Part shown: positions 52,072 through 62,700 of the stretch, piece by piece | Numbering within the stretch: position 1 is the first letter of the stretch | Layout of the letters: each line of letters opens with the position of its first letter | Source of the DNA: a virus | Length of the DNA: 64,000 bases | IMG/VR virus record: IMGVR_UViG_3300026484_000295 | Coordinates: 108,405 to 172,404 of that record | Reading direction: 5' to 3' (one strand) | Notes under the pieces: generated by a model | What the model was told of the DNA's origin: nothing | Seen by the model: the letters and a program-made list of their open reading frames with translations, nothing else | The model's database searches: none | Translations under genes and position numbers: made by a program

Positions 52072-52077
52072 TATATT

Positions 52078-52617
52078 TTAAATATATGATTTGATATATT
52101 CTAATATTGGGTTTATATTATTTTCTGAACTGATAAAAGATTTGTATCTGATTTTATTCTGGAATAGTTGGTATTTAATTAAATTATCTATATGTGTTGA
52201 TTCCTCTAAATTTTGAACTCTGCCAGATTGTTCATAATTTATTTCTAGATTACGTTCTAAATAGATATTGATATTTTCAGATTCACTAAACCATTTTAAT
52301 ATTGCTGCTTGAGTTTTATCTTTATCTGATGTATTATCAGGGTTTATCATATTATATACTAAACCATGTAATAAACACCCATCAGTTATAATAAAATCTG
52401 TTTTATTATTCAATGCCTGAATTAATTTATTTTGATAATATGATACATGGTATTGGTTATTTAATAAATCAAATTCTTCAGTCCATACTAATTGTTTCGC
52501 ATATTCTGGAACAATTTCACAATTCATTCCAGACATTTTCATATTTGCAAAAATTAATGATGTCATTACAGATTTACCAACTCCAGGACCAGCTATAAAA
52601 TTAATAACTTTACTCAT
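52078..52617 (-). CDS. NadR/AAA_28-type ATPase or nucleoside kinase
   Basis: 179 residues from the ATG at 52617-52615, preceded by AAGG. A longer frame from 52644 would begin inside the promoter-like TGTATAATG, so it is rejected. P-loop GPGVGKS at residues 10-16; VPEYAKQLVW follows the second strand; DFIITDGCLLHGLVYN contains the Walker B-type D; NIYLERNLEINYEQSGRVQN contains the lid Arg residues. Proteins of this type (NadR kinase-like) are common in T4-like phages and may phosphorylate nicotinamide riboside or another nucleoside. Confidence 0.78.
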   Translation of the reverse strand: MSKVINFIAGPGVGKSVMTSLIFANMKMSGMNCEIVPEYAKQLVWTEEFDLLNNQYHVSYYQNKLIQALNNKTDFIITDGCLLHGLVYNMINPDNTSDKDKTQAAILKWFSESENINIYLERNLEINYEQSGRVQNLEESTHIDNLIKYQLFQNKIRYKSFISSENNINPILEYIKSYI

Positions 52618-52641
52618 GTACCATACCTTGATGTTTTTTAA

Positions 52642-52650
52642 CATTATACA
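52642..52650 (-). promoter_or_regulatory. Probable early/middle promoter for NadR-like kinase
   Basis: TGTATAATG on the minus strand, 25 bp before the chosen start. Confidence 0.5.
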
Positions 52651-52690
52651 TTTTTTAAAAAAATTGTTACTCTAATCTTTAAAATAAAAG

Positions 52691-52698
52691 TATAAATA
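52691..52698 (+). promoter_or_regulatory. T4-type late promoter for two very long proteins
   Basis: Perfect TATAAATA followed by AAGA, 28 bp before the gene at 52726-54888. Confidence 0.8.
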
Positions 52699-52725
52699 AA
52701 GATAAATTAACTTAATGGAGCGAAT

Positions 52726-54888
52726 ATGATTAAGATTGAAACGTTAGAAAATTCAAAATATAAATTTGGATATCCGTATAATGATTCGATAGACGCTTTT
52801 TTTGAAAGTCTACCCGAAAGTTTTATAAATGTTTATAATCTAACTGATACCGAAATAACTCTTATAAATGAATATAAAAATAAAGTATTAGAACTAGACA
52901 GATCATTATTTAAAAGTCTTTTAGAAATCAACACCTTTATATTTGAATTTGATAATGTTGGAAAGGTTCTACACGATGATTATGATATACTTATGAATGA
53001 TTATAGATCTTTATTAGTTGAATTAGATAATTTACGTATAGAATTTGATCAAATAGCTGAAACATTTGAAGCATATTCTGATACAATCTCACAATTTAAT
53101 GATGATATTGTGAAATTGGATGAATTGATATTATATTATTCGAGTAAATTGGTTAATAATACATATGTATATAATAGTGATTATATTGATAAAACTACAT
53201 CAGATTTAATGGTGATTGATGATGTGATTGATCAATCTAATCAAGAATTTCTATATTATAAAGATAAACTTAAAATTACTATCGATGAAATGATTTCAAA
53301 AAAATCAAATCTAGGAGACTATAATTTTTATCAAGTAAGTTTAAAGATTTCATATGAAGAATGGCTCAAAAGACCTGAAGAGTATTATAAAAAATTAGTA
53401 GCATATTTTAAAGAAGAATATGATTCGATATGGACCTATGGTAGTAGTCTGATGTATGATGAACATTTAGAGTATGTTAATATTTCTAAAGCCTTAGTTG
53501 AAGAAACATATTATACAATGCGAAGTAATTTATTTAAAAATTATTCATTTGAAATTGAGAAGGAAATAAAACTTTATTCTTTAGAATGGTTAGAAAATCA
53601 TGAAACATTTGAATATGATGAATTTACAATCGTAATAGAAAAAAAGAAAAAAGATATTATAGAATCTAGATTAATAGAAATCGAAGATATTATATCGTCT
53701 TCATCTTTTGCATTAAACTCCGTTATTTCAAAAGAAGATATGGACGCATATTATTTGTATAAAGAAATAGTATTAGAGAAACGAAAATATATATATCTTC
53801 ATATTGATAATGTTGTAGATGACATGCTTGAAAATTATGATATACGTATTGAAGAGTTATATTCAACATATTTAAAAGTTGAAAATAAGCTTAATCAATC
53901 AACATATTGGATTTATTATTATGATTTAGAACAATATAAATATATACGTGATGATTTGCAACGTCAAATAACTCTTTCGGATCTAATAATTAGTCAAGAA
54001 GCTCAGCAAACTTTAAATAATAATGAAGAATACATTTCAAAAATTAATTTTTATACTTTGGAAAAAGATTCTTTACTATTAAAAATAGATAATTTGATAG
54101 AATTAAAAGATAAGATTGAAATTGAAAAAAATGTATATAGTGATGAAATAACAATAAAAGAATCAAAATTATTTGAAATGTTGGAAAAAAAAGAAGAATT
54201 AGTGAATAGTTATAAAAATTATTTTATGACTAGATTAGATTTTTATATTAATAATATTATACAGAGAGATATAGATATTTATACTATTATTGCAGAAGGA
54301 TTTAATCTATCATATACATTACAATTAGACGAATTAGATAGTACAATCCCAAATAATATTTCATGGTATGATAAAGATGATAAAGATAAATTAATCAGTT
54401 ATTACTATTATATACTTGATGAATTAAAAAATAATTTAAGTAAACAATGGGAAGTAGAATTTAATCATGAAATTTATATTGGCGAGTATATTAAAACTAT
54501 GAATGATTATCTAAATATAGTTATTCTTGAATATTTTGCTTGGAGTAATAAATTTTTATTAGATGAAATCTTTGATAACGAATTAAACTTAAATATTGAT
54601 ATGTATGAAAATAAACTATTTAATATATTTGAGAAATTATCAGAGAAAGCACTCAAATATAATATTAATATTGTGGTTAAAAAAGATATGTTTAATTATG
54701 AAAACGAACAAGTTTTTTATATTGATAATGATCTAGGTAATATCGAAGGTATTAACAAAATTTTTAAAGGTATATTGGATAATATTCGATACATATTAGT
54801 ATCTAAAAATAATGAATATAGATCTTTAATAGATAAGATTAAAGAAAATATAGAAATTAATAAAATATGGGAACAAATTGGGGTATAA
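52726..54888 (+). CDS. Long helical late protein, unknown
   Basis: 720 residues, acidic, rich in Tyr, Asp, Glu and Ile, with long predicted helices and coiled coils throughout (LLVELDNLRIEFDQIAETFE; LLLKIDNLIELKDKIEIEKN). No catalytic motif, signal peptide or membrane segment is visible. It has a GGAG site and a perfect late promoter, and the next gene begins three bases after its stop. The composition is much like that of the next protein, suggesting that both are parts of one large virion assembly such as a baseplate or fibre rod. Confidence 0.7.
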   Translation: MIKIETLENSKYKFGYPYNDSIDAFFESLPESFINVYNLTDTEITLINEYKNKVLELDRSLFKSLLEINTFIFEFDNVGKVLHDDYDILMNDYRSLLVELDNLRIEFDQIAETFEAYSDTISQFNDDIVKLDELILYYSSKLVNNTYVYNSDYIDKTTSDLMVIDDVIDQSNQEFLYYKDKLKITIDEMISKKSNLGDYNFYQVSLKISYEEWLKRPEEYYKKLVAYFKEEYDSIWTYGSSLMYDEHLEYVNISKALVEETYYTMRSNLFKNYSFEIEKEIKLYSLEWLENHETFEYDEFTIVIEKKKKDIIESRLIEIEDIISSSSFALNSVISKEDMDAYYLYKEIVLEKRKYIYLHIDNVVDDMLENYDIRIEELYSTYLKVENKLNQSTYWIYYYDLEQYKYIRDDLQRQITLSDLIISQEAQQTLNNNEEYISKINFYTLEKDSLLLKIDNLIELKDKIEIEKNVYSDEITIKESKLFEMLEKKEELVNSYKNYFMTRLDFYINNIIQRDIDIYTIIAEGFNLSYTLQLDELDSTIPNNISWYDKDDKDKLISYYYYILDELKNNLSKQWEVEFNHEIYIGEYIKTMNDYLNIVILEYFAWSNKFLLDEIFDNELNLNIDMYENKLFNIFEKLSEKALKYNINIVVKKDMFNYENEQVFYIDNDLGNIEGINKIFKGILDNIRYILVSKNNEYRSLIDKIKENIEINKIWEQIGV

Positions 54889-54890
54889 CA

Positions 54891-57800
54891 ATGTTTGAAG
54901 AGAAATTTAATGATTTAGTAATTGGTATCAATGCCTTTATTATAAAGACAAAAAAAACTTTAGTTTTTGAAACACTTGAAGAAAAAATCGATTTTTATCA
55001 TAATTTAGTTGATAATTTTAATTTTTATACGTTACTTATAAGTGAGTTGAGTGATGAAGTAGATAAAGATAAATATATAGATATTTATTCATCATTAAGT
55101 GATTATAAAGAAGATTTAAATAATGCATTTGCTATTATTAAAGATAACCCAATTATCAAAGCTTATATTGAAGATTTAAATAATGATATTGTAACGAAAG
55201 GATTATATTCTGAAATATATAATTATGAACGAAGTTTAGTAAATACACCATTACATAAAATAGATATTGAGTATATTCAAAGAGTGATGGATGTTGTTAA
55301 TAATTATAATATTGAACTATTTGAATTTTATAAAAATAATCCGTATAACGTAGATGAAAATGTAGGTTTAGTAATTCCAGAAAAAGTAGAATGTATAGAT
55401 AAAAACGATTTTACAAATAAAATATACAATTATTTACTTGAATTATTTAATATTTATAAAATACAGAATAAAGTATTATTGGAAGAATTAGAGGTTCAAG
55501 AAAAAAATATTGAGGAATTACTCTTTGAAACTAATACAATACTTCGAGAATATAATAATAACAAAGAAATCTACGAATATGGTATGACCGCAGAAGAATA
55601 TTATAATGTTGTTAATACACGTATAGATACATTAAATGATTATATTTCTAGATTAATAAATTTCGAAATTGAAAGATTTTATAATAAATATATTTCATTT
55701 GAAGTATTACAAATTCAAATAAAAAGCTTAATATCGTATTATACAGATAATGGTTTATATAAAGAATTTTTAGATAAAATTAAATTTAACAATCTCTTAG
55801 AAGAATTGCAGTCGATTCTAACATTAATAGAATACGGTAAAATTAATATTGATAAAAATTATATAGTTGATAATATTAATTTAAAGGATATTACTTTAGA
55901 AATTGTTAAATTATCATCTATATTAAGACAAAAAATTTATTATGTTGAAAATATTAATATTACTGGTGTACCAATACTTAAAGAGTTTGAGTTTTATCAA
56001 ACTGCAGACTTTCTAGAAAGTATTAAAAAATACTATTATAATTTAGTTAATAATACTATCTCAAATAGTTCACAATTAACAGTATATGAAATAGGTGATA
56101 ATACTATTGATAATATTCGTAATGAGTTCTTAAATATATATGCTAATTATAAAAAAATGATTTCATTTCCTATTCAATATATGACTTTATACCAAATTGA
56201 AGATTACATCAATAAAATTATTAAAACTCAAGAAGAATTAAAAAAAGTAGCTACCATATTTTATAATTCTGCAATCTTAACTTCGCCCCCAACATATAAA
56301 ACAAGTATTGAAAATCAATTTAATCTTGTTTTATATGAGATGAAAGAAGATTTAATAAATGTATCTAATTTAAAAAATACAAAATCTCTCGATAGTTTAG
56401 ATGAAAACTATGAATATGCAAATATAATAATGGATAAAATTCAAAATAATTTAAATGTATTGAAAGATATTATAGCTTTATCTGATAAGACCATTCTTAT
56501 GGGATATAAAGAATTTATATCTGATAAGTTAATAAGTAAAATCGATATTATGTTTGCAAAATTAAAGCAATTTTATAATAATAAACAATATATAGAACTT
56601 ATCGAATATTATAATATTGAATATAAGAAAAATCTAATAGATTTTAATTTTATGTATAGTTTAGAAAATTATACTGAGTTATTATCAGGTATTATTGAAG
56701 ATGAACAAAATATTGATAAATTATTCATGGATGCACAACTATCTAAAGAAATTGATAGTTCTATGGAATACATACAAGTATTTTTAATAGAATTAATAGA
56801 AGAAGAAAAATATAAAACTATAAGAGTAGAAATCTATAAAAGTCTTGATAATCTATATAGTTATTTTATTGATGATGATATTTATGATTTAACATTTTTA
56901 AATAATGAAAAAAAGCTAAAAAAACTCTATTTGGATAATATCTTAATAAAGGCAAATTATATTTATTGGTATGACCAAATTATCAATGTTATAGATCGAT
57001 TCAATCATATTGATAAGACATTATTTAGTAGTGGCTTATTAAATTCTAAAGTGTCAGAATTTAATTCATATACATTATTAGAACAAATAGAAAATCTAAT
57101 TATGAATCAATATAGAATTATTGCAGATATTAATAGAATGATACAAGAAGGGATATCTAATACTTATGATAAAAGCATTGAAAACACTATTGAAACTATT
57201 GATAAATTTAATATTAAATTTATAGAGGATTTTAACAAATATCAAAAATTAGTTGAAAATATTGAAAAAATAGAAGCAAGTTTTAAGATAGATTTAGAAT
57301 TTAATACCAAAATATTAAAAGCTAAAGAAGAATGGGATAATTTGATTGAATCGAATAATATAAGAGATATAATCCCAGTCTCATATAGTGATATAGAAAT
57401 TATAACGGGTAATATTCCTTTTAATGTTGACTTTAGTGCTAGACCAGAAATTATAGAATTTAATAGTAATGATGTAGTTGAAACAACCTTTAAATGGTAT
57501 ATTGATGGTAATGTTATAGAAGGGGATAAAATAAATTATACCTTTTATAGAGAAGATAATTATAAAATTGAGTGTGAAATGTATTATCCTGATGGTCGTA
57601 TTTCTACTCGTAGAATTGAATTAGAATTGGGGGGACCAACAAATTCACAAATTGTTAAAGAATCAAGCTTATTATATAATCCTATAAAAAATATTAATCA
57701 ACCGAAACTAACTTATTTTGATAAAGAATTAAATATACAGCGAACAATACCTCTTATTATAGATGGTGATTTATCACCAATGATCGATGAAGGCAATATT

Positions 57801-59282
57801 AAAATAGCATTGGATGATAATGATTTATTAGAGAACAAAGTAGGGTATATTATAATGGGTTATGAAGGTGTAATATTTGCAGGACAAGATTTTGATACAA
57901 ATCAAATATTTTCTGATGATTTTGAATTTCCTAATGATAATGAATTTTTATTTGATTTTCATGTTAGCGATCCCGTTATAGGTAAGTCATATTTAACAAT
58001 TAAAAACTCTAAATTAGTACAATATATGATTAAATTATCACCTGAGAGAATTAATTCAGTCTATGAGATAGATGATGCGTCAATATTTTTAGATTATAGT
58101 ATAGAAGAAACTGAAATAATTAATGGTGATTTAATCCTTATGAAGAATATTTCTGGTAGATATATGGTTTTTGAAATTGTTGAGATAAATGAAAATACTA
58201 ATACAGAGTTAGAAGAATTTTACTTTGAGATGAATTTTAAGTTTTATATTAATATTGCTATAAATGAATATGAACGTTCAACATTTAAACCCTTAACTAC
58301 CAATTATGTCGTACCAACATTGGTTTTTGAGTTAGATTCTAAAGAAATTTTTAACTCTCTTATTTCTAGACTTGAAAAGATAGAATCACTTAAATTGGAA
58401 TTGGATACAAATAATGATTATGAAATGGCAATAAATATACGTAATGAAATAGAATTATTAGAAAATGAAAATAAAAACTTTTTTATTTTTGAAGAATTAA
58501 ATCATATTATGATAAATATAAATCAACTTAAAGATAGTATGGTGGATTTTAATTCGTGTATTATAGATGAAAATAATGTTGATGATTGTATTAATATTGA
58601 AGAATACGCTCATAAGTATAGAAATGAAATCGATACTTATACTACTTTTGATCAGTTAGTAAATAATATAACTAGTGTAACTTTTAAGGATAATATCATT
58701 CATAAGAAAATCATATTGTCTTATTACCAGGAAGAATATGAATTATTATCCTTATTAATTGATACTTTTAGTTATAATAATTTTAATATTTTATATTTTA
58801 AAGAAAAACTTAGTATTATCTTATCTAATGATATAATATTTAAAAATGAAAATAACTATAATCTATTTATATATGAGGTGGTTGAATTAATACGTAAGAG
58901 ATTGTATAAACTTAAATTGGTTACTAACATGCTTATAATGAGTACTAAAAATAATATAGTCCTCACAACGCCTTATTTACGTTATTCTACCGATACTAAT
59001 GATAATATTGTTTCATATGAAGAAGATAATATGTATTTATTTTATAAAAAATTAGAATTAAAATATGGATATGAAAATTTAAAATTGGAAGAAGGTGAAA
59101 AATTGATAGATTTCCTTGCTGATATAGTTTCAAAATCTAAAAAACTTTTTGGTAAAGGACTTTCAGAAGATGAAGAAGATAATCTGTCTAACTATATTAA
59201 TACTTTAGAAGATCTTTTAATAACTGAATATGATAATTTTTTTATGATTCCATATTGGGTGGATTATTTAAAACAAAAATAA
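54891..59282 (+). CDS. Very long late protein with a PKD-like domain, unknown
   Basis: 1463 residues from the ATG at 54891, preceded by GGGG; an in-frame ATG at 54867 overlaps the upstream gene. Residues 1-820 are helical. Residues about 833-913 look like a PKD-type beta sandwich (PFNVDFSARPEIIEF, then TFKWYIDGNVIEG, INYTFYREDNYKIE and MYYPDGRISTRRIE), a fold common in surface adhesion proteins. A beta-rich part follows to about residue 1140 and the C-terminal 300 residues are helical again. It has no enzyme motif. Late control and size favour a structural role, perhaps a baseplate or host-contact component. I know of no T4 counterpart. Confidence 0.7.
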   Translation: MFEEKFNDLVIGINAFIIKTKKTLVFETLEEKIDFYHNLVDNFNFYTLLISELSDEVDKDKYIDIYSSLSDYKEDLNNAFAIIKDNPIIKAYIEDLNNDIVTKGLYSEIYNYERSLVNTPLHKIDIEYIQRVMDVVNNYNIELFEFYKNNPYNVDENVGLVIPEKVECIDKNDFTNKIYNYLLELFNIYKIQNKVLLEELEVQEKNIEELLFETNTILREYNNNKEIYEYGMTAEEYYNVVNTRIDTLNDYISRLINFEIERFYNKYISFEVLQIQIKSLISYYTDNGLYKEFLDKIKFNNLLEELQSILTLIEYGKINIDKNYIVDNINLKDITLEIVKLSSILRQKIYYVENINITGVPILKEFEFYQTADFLESIKKYYYNLVNNTISNSSQLTVYEIGDNTIDNIRNEFLNIYANYKKMISFPIQYMTLYQIEDYINKIIKTQEELKKVATIFYNSAILTSPPTYKTSIENQFNLVLYEMKEDLINVSNLKNTKSLDSLDENYEYANIIMDKIQNNLNVLKDIIALSDKTILMGYKEFISDKLISKIDIMFAKLKQFYNNKQYIELIEYYNIEYKKNLIDFNFMYSLENYTELLSGIIEDEQNIDKLFMDAQLSKEIDSSMEYIQVFLIELIEEEKYKTIRVEIYKSLDNLYSYFIDDDIYDLTFLNNEKKLKKLYLDNILIKANYIYWYDQIINVIDRFNHIDKTLFSSGLLNSKVSEFNSYTLLEQIENLIMNQYRIIADINRMIQEGISNTYDKSIENTIETIDKFNIKFIEDFNKYQKLVENIEKIEASFKIDLEFNTKILKAKEEWDNLIESNNIRDIIPVSYSDIEIITGNIPFNVDFSARPEIIEFNSNDVVETTFKWYIDGNVIEGDKINYTFYREDNYKIECEMYYPDGRISTRRIELELGGPTNSQIVKESSLLYNPIKNINQPKLTYFDKELNIQRTIPLIIDGDLSPMIDEGNIKIALDDNDLLENKVGYIIMGYEGVIFAGQDFDTNQIFSDDFEFPNDNEFLFDFHVSDPVIGKSYLTIKNSKLVQYMIKLSPERINSVYEIDDASIFLDYSIEETEIINGDLILMKNISGRYMVFEIVEINENTNTELEEFYFEMNFKFYINIAINEYERSTFKPLTTNYVVPTLVFELDSKEIFNSLISRLEKIESLKLELDTNNDYEMAINIRNEIELLENENKNFFIFEELNHIMININQLKDSMVDFNSCIIDENNVDDCINIEEYAHKYRNEIDTYTTFDQLVNNITSVTFKDNIIHKKIILSYYQEEYELLSLLIDTFSYNNFNILYFKEKLSIILSNDIIFKNENNYNLFIYEVVELIRKRLYKLKLVTNMLIMSTKNNIVLTTPYLRYSTDTNDNIVSYEEDNMYLFYKKLELKYGYENLKLEEGEKLIDFLADIVSKSKKLFGKGLSEDEEDNLSNYINTLEDLLITEYDNFFMIPYWVDYLKQK

Positions 59283-59300
59283 TAAAAATATTTTATATGA

Positions 59301-59371
59301 GAATAAATAAGATAAAATTAAGAGAAAATTATCTTAGGCGTGAATAAATAAGATAAAATTAAGAGAAAATT
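59301..59371 (+). repeat. 30-bp direct repeat carrying late-like promoter boxes
   Basis: Positions 59301-59330 and 59342-59371 are identical over 30 bp, 11 bp apart. Each starts with GAATAAATAAG, a variant of the late box, so the gene at 59392 may have two tandem late promoters. Confidence 0.85.
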
Positions 59372-59391
59372 CGTTAGAATAGGAGAGATTA

Positions 59392-59760
59392 ATGGGACGA
59401 TTAACGGAATTATTGTCATCTAATAATGTGATTGTGGATAAAATAAAGAAAAACACATTAATTAAAACAATAGAGACTAATAACACAATTAAAAGAGAAA
59501 TGGATACCATAGGTACATTGACATTTGATGAATATCAAACAGTTAAAGATTCTATAAAACAAATTGATATGCGTAACAAAACAAGAAGAGAGATCATAAT
59601 AGGTATGTATGGAAATATTACTAATCCTAAAACTAATAAACGTTTTGTTATACCTATGCTTTCATACCAAGATGAAGATTATATATATCAATATGCAAAG
59701 TATATGAAAACATTAATTAATAGACCTGAAGAGTTTACAAAAATAATGGAAATGGAGTAG
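59392..59760 (+). CDS. Small unknown protein upstream of AAA+ gene
   Basis: 122 residues, basic, helical, with IKREMDTIGTLTFDEYQTVK and MRNKTRREIIIGMYGNITNP. No family recognised. AGGAGAG lies before the ATG. The next gene, the double AAA+ ATPase, starts three bases after its stop, so it is the first gene of that operon and could be a partner of the ATPase. Confidence 0.65.
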   Translation: MGRLTELLSSNNVIVDKIKKNTLIKTIETNNTIKREMDTIGTLTFDEYQTVKDSIKQIDMRNKTRREIIIGMYGNITNPKTNKRFVIPMLSYQDEDYIYQYAKYMKTLINRPEEFTKIMEME

Positions 59761-59763
59761 GAA

Positions 59764-62700
59764 ATGAATAAATTGAAATCTATAATTTTAACAGAAGCGT
59801 CATTACATGATAAAATAACATCTAGAGCAAAAATAACATATGATGCATTAATAGCAATAATTTTAGCAACTGATGAAGGAAAAATCACAGATAAAAATAA
59901 GAAAGAAATAGCTGATGAATTGGATATTACCGTTCCTACATTAGAACGTTATATTAAACAAGCAGTATCAAATAAATTTATTAATTCATCAGGCGAAATT
60001 TATGACAAGTATAAAAAAGAATCTACTGGTAAAGTAAAAGCATCAGGAAAAGTATCTCAAGCATTAAATGCTAGAGTTAAAAAATTTAAAGCTCCAAAAG
60101 TTTCTTCTAATAATTTATTTTCTGAACAAGTATTTAAAATGTTGTCGTTAATGGAAGGTCAAGCTGCACAAGCCGGCGTTAAAAACTCATTAATGCTAAC
60201 AGGAGATCCTGGAACTGGTAAAACTTCATTCATTCGTAACTTTGCAAAACTATTAGGTCTGCCACTTATTCCAATAGAAGCTCCACATATTACAGAAGAG
60301 CATATTATAAATATCCCTTTTATGATTATTAATGGTAATAAAGTAAAAAAAGAAAATGCTATTATTGAAACTGCTGAAACAGCTAATTTAAATGACAAGC
60401 AAGAATTTGATATAGTACAAGCAGAATCAAATTTAGTTACTAAATTGAAAGCTATGAAGAATTTAAAATTAAAAGATCAACAACATATAGCATCAATAGC
60501 TAGTGATAAAAACTTAAGACCTATCTACTTAAATTATAAATCATTGATTGATTCTATTAGAGATAGTTACCATTGTATTTTATTTTTAGATGAATATTAT
60601 AGAAATGATAATATGAAAATTAGAAATATTCTTAGAAATATTCTAAATGGTAGGATAGGTAATGATAAAATACCAAAAGGTACTTTTATTGTTTATGCAT
60701 CAAATATGGAAGATGATGGTGTTGAAGATATTCCTATGAATAATGATTTTGCGGAAATGGAATTTAAAACACCTGATAGAGAACAATGGTTTAAGTATAT
60801 TTTAAATAAGTATGAAGAAAATTCAGGAAATGATTATCCTGGTGTTAAACTACAACCAGAAGTATTTAATAAATTTTATGATGTATTAGAACAATCCGAT
60901 TTATCGTATGAGGATGCTACAGCAGAAGTTAGAAATTCGCCAAGACGATGGGAGCAAATTTTATTATATGTTAATGCCTCTTTACCAGTATCAAATATTA
61001 AAGAAGCTAAAACATTAATGTCAAATTTACAAGTTAATTTTAGAAATTATACTGAAGAAACGGTCTCAAATTTATACCCAAAATTTGAAAAAATGGTAGT
61101 TGAATTGATTAAAGAAACTTCTGGTATTGAATTTGATGGTCGTCCTACAAATCAAGTTGATTGGAAAGATACTCTACAACAGCAATTAGAAGTTAAAATT
61201 AAATTAGACGGGCAAAGTGATTCTGAGAAAGAGGTACGACAGTATGTACCTGTTGTTTCGGGTGAACCAGGTATAGGTAAAACGGCTCATATGAGAACCG
61301 TAGCTGATGATTTAGATCTTTATTTTATTCATATTGATGTTTCTACATTAACTAGAGAATCAACAACTGGTATTCCTAAAGCAAGTCAAGCAACAGATAT
61401 TGATGGTAATCCAGAATTTGATCAGAATGGAAATCCTGTTATGACAACGGAATTTTCAAAACCTGAATTATTGGATTTAATTGAGAAAAAAATGCAAGAA
61501 GAGTTAGTTGAAGATGAAATGTTTCCGGAAGATCAAAGAAAAAAAGGTAAAGGTAAATATAAATTTTTACTATTATTTGATGAATTAACTAGAGCAGATG
61601 CTCAAGTTTTTAATGCTATTAGAAAATTACTTTTAGAAAAATCATTTAATGAACAATACGATTTACCTAAATCGATTATGACAGTTGGAGCATTAAACCC
61701 AGTTGATAATGGTGCTGAAGAATTAACAAAACATATGAGAGATGTATTGGACATTATTCCATCTAGAGCATCATGGGCTAAAACTGAATCATATCTATTA
61801 AGTGAAGAACGACCTGTTGGATTAGAAGAAGTTATGGGATTTGATTTAAATACATCAACTGTTGGTGCTCTGAAAGGTTTATTACAACAATACCAATCTA
61901 AAGATGAAGATTGGCGAGGAAACCCAGTTTCAAAAGAAGAAAGATTATTCAATTTACGAGATGGTTCAAATATAATTTATATTTCACCAAGAGAGATTAC
62001 AGATATTGTTACAATGACTAATGCTAATATTGTTAATAGATTAACAAAAGTTGGTTTAAAAAGTTTTTCAAGTGAAGTTCAATCTGAAGAAGTGGATGAT
62101 ATGAGTGATGATGAATTTATGCAACTTATGATGCAACAAGCTGAAAACCCAGATAGTGTAAAAGAAAAAATTGCTCAAGATAAGGGTCTTTTTAATTTGC
62201 GAAATAGATATAGTGAAGAAGATTATGAAATTTTTATAAGAGCTATGATTAATGAGTTTCGAGAAGCATGGGCTTCAAAATTAACTTTTATTTGTAAAAA
62301 AATGGATATTGATGCGGCAAATGTTTTATCATTAACAACAGGCTTTATATCTACAAATAGTATGGTGTATGATCAATATGAGGCTATCAAAACATTAGTT
62401 GTGGATGATGTTAAAAATATTGAAGAAATATTTGATGCGTATTGGGACAATCCTGAAGAATTGTATGATTCACCCCATTTCGATAATTATTTAACGGTGA
62501 ATTTTACAGCTCCCCAAAAATTCACACAAGAAATAACAGATTATTTAAGTGATAAATTGGTAGAAATTGAACAAGATACTAGTACTGCAATGGTGACTGT
62601 TGAATCTGAAAATGGGCCTGTGGAAATCCCTAAACATATAGCTAAAAAGATGGAATTATTTTACAAGTATATTCTATATACCAAATCAATATTAAAAGTT

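Noticed and set aside
52618-52644. Nine-residue N-terminal extension of the NadR-like kinase
   Set aside because: The ATG overlaps the promoter-like TGTATAATG and lacks a ribosome site; the ATG at 52617 precedes the usual strand and P-loop.
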